From Xanthostigma xanthostigma (lineage: Eukaryota > Arthropoda > Insecta > Raphidioptera > Raphidiidae), in NCBI GenBank assembly GCA_963575645.1, contig OY754466.1:44982001-45046000 (forward strand): a DNA stretch of 64,000 nt. Reading direction: 5' to 3'. The notes under the pieces are model-generated. The model worked only from the letters and a program-made list of their open reading frames with translations. It had not been told where the DNA came from and did not search any database. Positions 24,750 to 34,500 of this stretch are shown piece by piece; position 1 is the first letter of the stretch, and each line of letters opens with the position of its first letter. The position numbers and the translations under genes are program-made.

Positions 24750-24832
24750 TAAAATAAGCTTAAAAAGCGTGGGGCGCTTTGTTCCACATTTTCGTACATC
24801 GAGCGCCCCACGCTTTTTAAGCTTATTTTTAA
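24750..24832. repeat. Palindrome with AAGCGTGGGGCGCT arms
   Basis: aataagcttaaaaagcgtgg and its complement flank the loop 'tttgttccacattttcgtacatcg'. Arms are ~29 bp. The same hairpin is at 40393-40470. Confidence 0.8.
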
Positions 24833-25017
24833 AAAAATATTTTTTACTTTTTAGTTCGATATGAAGCGTGTTTTTTTAGTTTTTTTTAAACTATATTTAT
24901 TTTTCACTTTTTAGTTTGATATAAAGCGTGTTTTTTAGTTTTTTTAAATTATATTTATTTTCCACTTTTTAGTTCGATTTATTGTCAAAAATTTGCCGAA
25001 AAATAAAACAATTTTTC

Positions 25018-25150
25018 TTTCCGGCGTGGACGGGATTAGAACTCACGACCCGTGATGCCGAGAGTTGACGTCAGCGAAGACCAGCTGCCAGTGTACTTAC
25101 TGTGCTGGCATATTATACCGCTATATAAACCACTTGCTGTAGTAGTTGAA
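25018..25150 (-). repeat. tRNA-derived SINE-head-like segment
   Basis: Read on the minus strand it has a B-box-like GGTCGTGAGTTCTAATCCCG preceded by a long variable-arm-like region and a weak A box. This is the arrangement of a tRNA-derived RNA polymerase III promoter. It cannot fold as a functional tRNA. Confidence 0.4.
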
Positions 25151-25225
25151 ATGAAAGTTACAAACATACATACATACATACATACAAACTTACAAGTGAA
25201 GTTAATATAAAGCGTGTAAAAAATG

Positions 25226-25816
25226 TTAAGAAATTGTAAAACAAAATGTTTTAAAACACGTTTTTATGCACAGGAAGTCATAATTAGGGAGAAAATTTCA
25301 CGTACATCATTGGATAGGTCTTTTAAAAGACTTCTTAACATGCAATTAAAAGCCTTTGTAATGAGTTATGAGCATACAAAGTCGTTTGTAGTGTGCCCCC
25401 CCCCCTCTAATTTTCCAACCGTTTGTCCAAAAAATCTGAAAAAATCAGTCATCTGGCGTTAAAAAATTATTACGGTACCTGTTGTTAATTTGAAATACTT
25501 TTTAACTAAGTTCCGATAACTTATAAGAATATTATGTGTTCTTTAATTAAACTTCAAAATAAAGTAAACAAAATTGTATTCGAAGATGGATAGGATGCTG
25601 CCCCTTTTTCACGGTCCCGCCCCCTTCAGCCTGCCAACCATTGTATTTTTCCTTTAAGCAATACCCGTGAACTGGTCTTTTCAGCTGTCCATTGAGTTTG
25701 AGTGTTACGGGCTCTTGGTTTATTAAAAAAAATCTAGAAGAAAACACGAATAAAATATAAAAAAATTAGCTACGGAATTCTAATTTATGCGTATCCGACG
25801 CCTACTTGATCTTTTC
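25226..25816. other. Intergenic, no gene seen
   Basis: AT-rich with a C-run at about 25397-25405. No coding similarity. Confidence 0.45.
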
Positions 25817-26993
25817 GAAGTAAAACTTCTTTACGCACGCTTGACTTGGGGAGTAAGCTGGTGAACGCGTGACGAGAGTGTTACGAAAAGTGTGATCGGG
25901 AGCGTTACGAAAAGTGTGATCGGGCGAGGCAGATACGTTTCGTATATCTAAGACACAGTGCAGGTCTATTGTCTGCATCACACTGTAGGAGCAAGAGAGA
26001 GCAGTGCGCGCGCACATTTTCTTTCTCTCTTCCTCTCATAGCCTGTGCATGAAATATATTATACATATCTCAATCAGTAGTTCGTTTGCGAGTTTGCTAG
26101 CGTTACGCGAACGGTGATTTCTTACATGTATATATTAAACATATACCGGGTGAGGCAAAAGTCCCGGAACGGTTGAATATCTCGCATACTACGCATCATA
26201 TAAAAAAAAAAAAAAAATACGTGTCAAATATTTTTCGCAAAACTATTTTTTGATACCACACATGACTCCTCACCTCCCACCCAGTTGGTGGGGGGAGGGG
26301 CAACTTTAAAATTTTAAATAGGAACCCCTATTTTTTATTTCAGATTCGGATTCTACGGGAAAAATTACATCAATTTTACTTCGATCGTTTTTTTCGATTC
26401 GCGACCGATGTCGCGGTAATCGCGAAAAACTTAAAAAAATCAATCCAATTTCGCAATAATGGATGACATTCCATTCACAATTTCGAAGTTTCCCCTCCCT
26501 CCACACACTGGTTGGGGGGTGGGGGGTCATGTGTGGTATCAAAAAAAGTTTTGCGAAAAATATTTGATACGTATTTTTTTGTTTTTCGATTTTATGCGTA
26601 ATATGCAAAATATATTTTTCCGGAAATTATTGATTTCTTAAGTTTTTCGCGATTACCGCGACATCGGTCGCGAATCGAAAAAAAGTAAAATTGATGTAAT
26701 TTTTCCCGTAGAATCCGAATCTGCAATAAAAAATAGGGGTTCCTATTTAAAATTTTAAAGTTGCCCCTCCCCCCACCAACTGGGTGGGGGGTGGGGAATC
26801 ATGTGTGGTATCAAAAAATAGTTTTGCGAAAAATATTTGACACGTATTTTTTTTTTTTATATGATGCGTAGTATGCGAGATATTCAACCGTTCCGGGACT
26901 TTTAACTCACCCGGTATGTATCATGCATATAGACGGAGCTAAAGAAGTTTTACTTCAGTTGTGTGGTCTAAAGCACACTCGTTTTTTTATAAT
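25817..26993 (-). mobile_element. GAAGTAAAACTTC-bounded repeat, copy 2, split by a fold-back
   Basis: Boundary palindromes at 25817-25829 and 26944-26956, with the outer 'gtgtggtctaaagcacactc' at 26963-26984. It matches 2741-3297 in reverse. A 24-bp unit 'agcgttacgaaaagtgtgat...' is duplicated at about 25877-25925. The fold-back 26146-26914 lies inside it. Confidence 0.6.
26146..26914. mobile_element. Fold-back element, about 290-bp arms, CCGGGTGAG ends
   Basis: Ends CCGGGTGAGGCAAAAGTCCC and ...GGGACTTTTAACTCACCCGG, flanked by TA. The arms (about 26146-26437 and 26641-26914) are almost perfect inverted copies. The central 200 bp contains a third, diverged copy of the 'catgtgtggtatcaaaaaa' module, so the element is built of three iterations. 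No coding sequence. Confidence 0.75.
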
Positions 26994-27198
26994 TTCAGAC
27001 GAAAATAAAAACAAACAAATTAAATACTTGTATAATTTATTTACATAAAATAATAATTTAAGTACATTTAAAATCAGTTTATTTAAAAGCGTTTCAGTAA
27101 ATCCAAGGTGTTTTATTTAACAAATAACGTTGTTGTCAAACGTTCCTATAAATAAGTTTATAATAAATAATTACATTCTTAAATACGTAAATCCTTAA

Positions 27199-27918
27199 AG
27201 GCCCCCATACACCTCGTTCTTTTTTGGCAGTTTTAACCGCCGGGTAAAACTGTACGGTTAAACACGAACAACGGCCATCCCCATACACCTCGTTCTTTTA
27301 TGGCAGTTTTAACCGCACGGGTAAAACTGTACGGTTAATTTAAACACGAACAACGGCCATATCCACACAGAGGCGTAGTTTCGTTCAGTTTCTCTGAAGT
27401 CGTGACATCATTAATACGATCTGTTTTGATGGAAAATACAATAATATTGATATTATTTTATGTTTAATAAACATTAATAAACAATATAATGCAAAAATAA
27501 TTAATAAAATTGATTGATATTAGTCTAAATTAGAGTGTTTTATTTGACACCATTATTTTTTCCTCTAAATTAATCAATATGTTTATAGCAATTTTCATTT
27601 ATTTTTGTCAAAATTGCTTAGCACTAAAACGGTTAAAATATAAATCAATACTCAAACTAATTACAATCATTTAATTAATATGACTTATTTGCTGTACGTC
27701 GCACCACTGAATAAACACGTCGATTCTTATCGGAAAGCGCCACACATTACGATTTAAAACGACAACCAGCAAAAACGTCGTGTTTAAAATCAAGCTTCGG
27801 CAGATAAAAAAACTGCCGTGTTTCATCGACAGTTTTTGCCCATACACTTCGGTTTTGACCGACGTGTTTTATCGTGACGATGAAAACTGCCAAAAAAGAA
27901 CGAGGTGTATGGGGGCCT
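27199..27918. mobile_element. PIF/Harbinger-like MITE, 720 bp, TSD TAA
   Basis: Long inverted ends starting AGGCCCCCATACACCTCGTT, flanked by TAA on both sides (27196-27198, 27919-27921). Three-base TWA duplications and GGCC-rich ends fit PIF/Harbinger. The left end is tandemly duplicated: the block from 'ccatacacctcgttc' to 'cacgaacaacggccat' occurs at about 27206-27275 and 27283-27361. No transposase. Confidence 0.65.
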
Positions 27919-28132
27919 TAATACATTTTATACAATAAACGACTAGAAATAAATATATTGACTAGTTCTTTACTTTCTTTTATTAATCTTCATGAACTAT
28001 TTACAAATAGAAAAAATTAACACAAATCCGGGCGAATCCGGGCCGGGTCGCTAAATATAACGGAAAAAAAGAATGGTGCGTTAATTTTAACGAGGAATGA
28101 GTACATCATCCTCAAAAGAATTACGTTTAATA

Positions 28133-28445
28133 CGCGCCACGAATCTAAAAGTCTCGGAAGTTAGATGCGAATGCGGGCTTGCACTTGTACAGTCTGTTGA
28201 AAAACTACAAACTCGCAACTCACCAAAACTAAAATAGCAATATCAACTTGACAATAGCGTACTCGACTGTACTTTAAAGCAGGAAAGCGACAAGTGACAA
28301 AGGCAACGAGCGATCACAGCCAATCACCGACGAGCGCACGTTCCGTTCAGGTAGCTGGGAGGTGGTGGGAGTATCAACGGCTCTAAAATGTGCCTTTGCG
28401 ACGCTGTTTGTGACTAACTTCCGGACCTTTTAGATCCGTGGCGCG
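28133..28445 (+). mobile_element. CGCGCC MITE, copy 2
   Basis: 313 bp, full-length, TA flanks. It lies about 120 bp downstream of the Fer1 stop codon and so may fall within that gene's 3' untranslated region. Confidence 0.8.
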
Positions 28446-28566
28446 TATTATAATTTGCTCCTCGCAGAGAACTTTCATTACGGAAAAAATGAGAGATTAT
28501 AGACGCTTGACAGTCCATCTTGAAAAAGTTCGATTAATTGATCAGCATTGTGCACGATTTATAATT

Positions 28567-31500
28567 TCAGTCGTTTACCGAATACGAAGAATGTCCATTG
28601 GTGCTCGTTGCACCGGATTCGTTCTTGCGTGGATCCTCGGGTGTCCAAACTTTGGCGTACATTGTTCCGTTGACGGTTGTATCCTTCTGTCGCGACCAGG
28701 ATAAGGAATGCGCTGTGTACTGACCGGGTCCTGTTCCTAAAAACAAAATCTCAACATTACTTATAACATAAAAAAAAAACCAATTGTCACTCTTCAACTA
28801 CAAAATTTTTATTGGATGTACATTTCGTGAGCTAAAAGAATTTAGTTTTTGCTCTCGAAACAGGGGTGCGGGATCTTTGTTATAAATAGCTCTCACAACC
28901 GTATAAGCTATAATTTTTGTGGCGGCCAATAGAGGGTCTCTATTCACCGCCATTACAGGGAGGCAAAAACTAGCGCTGGTCCCCTGTATGAAAAAAAAGT
29001 ATCCATGACGGGATCGGAATCTCACTTTCTTGTGTCCACGGTAGTAGACACAATTGTATAATATGTCCAAGGTAGAGTTAAGAGTATTCGTCCCTGCAAA
29101 TACCCCCTGCACCCTTCATCTCAAATCTTTTCCCCTCGCTTAAAAACGGTTCGCGCTCTCCCGACGCTATTTTTAAAGCTAGAGGGTTCTGGTAAACGCC
29201 AAATGAAAGACAAAGAATCCGACTACAGATCCTCCAGGCGAATTTTTTGAAAAAAAAATTCCTGGAAAAACCTACAACCTTTTGAAAAAAATAATAAGTT
29301 ACCTACGTAATATTTCACACGTAGGCGAAACTGTTTTTCAAAAAATTCGACTGAAGGATCTGTAGTCTGATTCTTTGTCTTTCATTTGGCGTTTACCAGA
29401 ACCCTCTAGCTTTAAAAATAGCGTCGGGAGAGCGCGAATCGTTTTTAGGCGAGGGGAAAAGATTTGAGATGAAGGGTGCAGGGGGTGTTTGCAGGGACGA
29501 ATACTCTTAAGGCCACTGCACACGAGGCTAGAAACACTGCTTGGAGTTCTGCCGGCCGGTAGGCTGCGGGTACGAAGCTGGAAATGACGTCACTGCGAGC
29601 TCGCCTGCTAGCTCACAAGATAGGTTTTAAAATTATAGCGCAGAGGCTATTTTCCTTGCAAGATCCGCTGCTAGGTATGAGCAAAAACCAATCAGGAAGC
29701 AGTATCTTGTCACGTGGGCGACTTGAACAAACGCCCACAAACCGACATAGCGTCATTCTGCTCAGAGTCAGACAACAGACACGTTTTACTCTGTGTTTAT
29801 ATTTGAACTGTCACTGCGCGCGCACCAGATGTATCCACAAAACAAGCGTGAAACGACGTCTCGTGTGAAGCGAGCACATAACAGCAATCAAGAAAACCAG
29901 CGCTAGAAAACTAGTATAGGCAAATCTAGCAGCGTTTCTAGCCTCGTGTGCAGCGGCCTTAAGTCTGGGGTCTTAACTGTACTGGGGCCCGCGAATCGGG
30001 CATGTCTATAACCTGTCAGTAAGTGCGCCACCTACTTGTGATTAGTTTAAATTTGTTTCTTGTGTATTTGTCAACAGTAATTCTCTATGGGAAAGTAAAG
30101 AATCACACTAATTCTAAGCCAATTGTTGTCTTTAAAGTGTTAATCAAACCCTCGATTCAACGCATGACATCTATAAAATTAAATGTCTATTAATAATCCC
30201 GGAGGCACTATTAATGGTCATCATCAATATATTTATAGAGGCAGCAGGCAAAGTGGCTTATGTCAGATTTTTGGTCAAATAATATTACAATGATCGTATA
30301 TAACCAGTAACATTTCAGATACAGAAGCATGTTAAAAACGTTTTTCACTATGTAAAATCTTTTCCTCGTACTCGAAAATCAAATAATCGACTTCAATTGA
30401 TAATGAATATATACTGTTATATAGATGCTCAACATTTGATGTCACATACAATTAGTGTCGGGTAGACAACGGTTAGAAAAGCACCCCTATCACTTTCAAA
30501 TCTTCTTGGTTTCCGGGCGTGTAGGCCGTGGTCCATTGGTATTTCTACCTGACGTTTCATTTACAACTGCGGTAGACTTTATTACTACATATTTACCTGT
30601 GAGCTGCCAAGGAGGCCACCTTGCCCGCTGTCACAGCGCCTTTGGTAATGTCTACCGCAGTTGTAAATGAAACGGCAGGTAGAAATACCAATGGACCACG
30701 GCCTACACGCCCGGAAACCAAGAAGATTTTGAACAACGCCGGCCGTGAAATTCTACACACCTGGATACACTAATTTATATCGCAGGACACATTTCGGTGA
30801 TAAGGTTTTTGATAAAAATCGTGAGAAAATTTTGATCTACCTATCTAAACCTATAAAATCTACTTGGGCGAAGCCGAAAAGTTATTTTTATGTAGAGCTA
30901 AAAAAAATTTATACTTATTGTTGCGTGCTCCCTGTTGGGACGACTATGGATTCTGTAGAATCTACTAGCAACAACAACAATGGAAAACAGGTAGCCAAGA
31001 AAGCCCGACCTTCATAGAATTGCCTGGAGAAGCCAATGCAGGTCAAGAGTTGTTCTCGACGCTTCTAGAACATTCGACAGGCGGGGGACGAAGCTATAAA
31101 ATGCTAGCGGAGTGGTCGTGTTAGTCAGTCAGTTGTTCGTGAGGCGTTCATGTGTTGATACAGTCCCAGTGCGTTGTGACAGAAATCATTAAGTGCATTT
31201 ATATAAATCTGGTTTAACATAAATAACTTTTTGTAAATAATCGTGTGAATATAGTTAATAGACAAGTGCGAATAAGTGTACCAGATAAACTTCGGTGTGT
31301 TTGTGTGTTGTAAATATTTTGTGTACATAATTAGAACTGTAGATTCTTCTGTTACTTAATTTTCTATTTTATTATTTAGAACTATTAGTTTTGTTTGCTT
31401 TAACGTTATTATTACTGTTTGTTAAAGAAGTACGCTTTCGTTGTGTGTTTAACTGTTTTGTTAAACGTTTATTATTGTAAATAAATAATTTCCACCACGG

Positions 31501-34500
31501 ACTAGAACAGTTTTGTTACATTATGTATAGATTTTGAAGAAGATTCGAAATATGCCACTTCGCTTTACGACTACAGAATTATTTGGGGTACGTCGGGGGG
31601 ATGTTTCGGATGTTCGTCACACTGTGGTGGTTGATCGGTGTAGCGTGACGTGTTTACAGCGCACATTGCATTTTGCACCCCCGTGATCCATCGCGAGAGA
31701 AAGTGGACAATTCGTTACGCAAAGGGCAGATGCAGATATACATACATTTTAATAGAGCACGAATATTTGGGCAATTCATTATTACATTGTATTCTCCTCC
31801 ATTGCAAAACGATCGAGAATTACATCAGCAACTGATAAATTGTTTGTAATTATATTTGTTTTCATTTGCACCGTGAATTTCACAGACACTGCGTGTGATC
31901 AAATTGATGCTATAGCCACTACGGTTAACGAAATCCGCTAATTGTTTTACCAACTTATCTCATTGTAACTGTACAATACGCGCCACGAATCTAAAAGGCT
32001 CGGAAGTTAGATGCGAATGCGGGCTTGCGCTTGTACAGTCTGTTGAAAAACTACAAACTCGCAACTCAACAAAACTAAAATAACAATATCAACTTGACAA
32101 TAGCGTACTCGACTGTACTTTAAAACAGGAAAGCGACAAAGGCAACGAGCGATCACGGCCAATCACCGACGAGCGCACGTTCCGTGCAGGTAGCTGGGAG
32201 GTGGTGGGAGTCTCAACGGCTCTAAGATGTGCGCTTGCGACGCTGTTTGTGACTAACTTCCGAACCTTTTAGATCCGTGGCGCGTAGTGTATAGTAGTTA
32301 TTCGTTAATTAATTGACGAACCTCGTTGAACGGCTTTTATTTTTAAAAATATATAATAGGTTTTCAAATAGTCATCAAGAGAGAGTATTAAGGTACGGAT
32401 GCATAAAAATGCAAACATCAATGCCGTAGTCCCATTGTTATAAATTATGCAGATGCAAGGTACTGTCAAATAGAATTTATGACGTAACACGCAAAGTGGT
32501 AATTATCACAAACGAGCATCAGTGATTATTTATTACAAAACCATTTTTTTTTCACAAATTAGTTTATTTCTGTTTCTTATATTGTATCATTCTACAGATC
32601 GTCGTTGGTTCTGTAATACCTCTTATGTGCAAAAAGTAAAATTTGCAGGAAAGGCCAAAAAGTGGTTATTTCAGCAATGGATAGTAAGAACTAGCAATTT
32701 CAGAGGTATATTACTTCATACTTATCTTCACTACACGTGTTTAATTAAGACGAAGTATTTTCTTAAAAAATATTTAACGTTAATTTCGAATTTACTGGCA
32801 CATGGGAGGAATTCTTTGATACAACTTTTCAAATAAGAGTTACTTCCCTTTGTTGGTTACTGTAAAATTAGTTTGGAGGTATTACTAGTGTATAGAGCTC
32901 CGTTTCCTGAATCTTTTCATCTAAAAAACGTAAAATCTGCCAACTATGCACATAAGAGCTATTACAGAACCAAGGACGAGATATTGAGAGTCATTGTAGA
33001 TAATACAGATCGAATTTAGTACACGTGAAAGACGTATTATTATTAGGAGTACTTTCAAATGTCACGCAAATTTACACCCCTTGTGAAAAAAATACCAAAT
33101 TTATATGTTTGGAAAATTTTTAATTACAAACAGGTTACCGTCAGGACTCATACCTGAATCTCTTAATTTTGCGTTGGTTGATTTACCAATCAGCCCCGGA
33201 TTTACGATTTTTGCGAACCAGGGCAGAAACTTGATATTGGCGCCCCTTCTCTCCAACGTTTGAGATAATTTACTTTAAAAAACTAATAAATATATAATGG
33301 TTGGAATTTTTCGTGAACGGGAAGCCGTCAGAAAACAAGCAGATTGAGTATATCGGAAAAAGGACAGATTGGGTGTGGTTTTCAACCAAATTATATTATG
33401 ATTTTGGCGCCCCCTGAAACTGCCTCCCAGGGCTGTTATCAATAATAATTAATCTACAGTAACCGATGGACAATCGTTGTTTTTAAATTCTATTAATTTT
33501 GTAGCAAGTTTTGTTACATTAACTCTCTCTCTCTCTCTCGTTTTTGTAATATTGTCAAAATTAGTTTTCCTTAGCTACGCTGGAAAAATGAAGGTTGTTA
33601 TTATTTTGGAAAAATTAAAATGATGTTTTCTATAGAGAAGAAATTATAATCAATTAAATTTTTCCAAAATAATAACATCATTCATTTTTCCAGCGTAGCT
33701 AAGGAAAACTATATTACAAAAGAGAGAGAGTTAATATAACAAAACTTGCTACAATAGTTTCCTCTGTATTTACAACCTATTCAAAATTTATGACTAGCCC
33801 GTATGTTACAAACGGATCAACAATATTTACACTTTTGGTAAACCTGACGCACACTTTTTCAGAGTGATTTTCATTGAGTTATCAACACTACACTAATGTA
33901 CCGAATACACTAAATAGTAAATATATCAGCATTGATGAGTATTGAGTAGTGATGTGCCGGATCGTTAAAAATGTATATCCGCGGATACGGATACGGATCT
34001 TAACTTTCTTAGAGTACGCGGCGGTAAATATTGCACATCGACCTTTGGAAAGAGACTATCTGTTATGGGAAAAAGTTATTGACTTCTTTAAGAGTTAACT
34101 CTCATAACATATTGTTTCTTTCCAAGGATCGATGTGCAATATCTCATTATAAATATAGTTTTTATTAGTACCTTTGAGTTATGTTGTACTATTGGTATGG
34201 TACTCACTACGATAAATTTTTGCAATATAAAGGTGCCAAATACGATTTTAAGAAATAAAAAATGATCTGAATGGAATTTAACAGGTTTTCATTATTACGT
34301 AATCACCTATATATATAAAATTTCATCTATGAATTGAAAATTAAAGGTAAAAGATCCGTAAAAGATCCGCCATAAAACTAACGGATACGGATACGGATCT
34401 TTCATCTCCCTCGGATATCCGCGGATACGGATACGGATATCCGGCACATCACTAGTATTGAGTACCTACCAGGCTACCACATACGTGTAACAGAAATATT

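Larger units (their letters stand above)
24640..25225. mobile_element. Repeat with 80-bp hairpin and reverse tRNA-like segment
   Basis: Contains a near-perfect hairpin (24750-24832), three runs of 'ttttagttcgat' with 'aagcgtgttttttag', and a (CATA)n tract at about 25164-25184. It ends 'aatataaagcgtgtaaaaaatg'. The hairpin and the ending recur at 40323-41055, so the two belong to one family. Confidence 0.55.

Noticed and set aside
28798..29112. 104-codon open frame on the minus strand, directly upstream of the last Fer1 exon
   Set aside because: It ends just before the acceptor region and has no similarity to PTF1A/Fer1; it is intron sequence.
30952..31017. Small gene reading [23 protein letters not shown]
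   Set aside because: It lies within the LTR-like block upstream of its TATA box; I see no evidence for translation.
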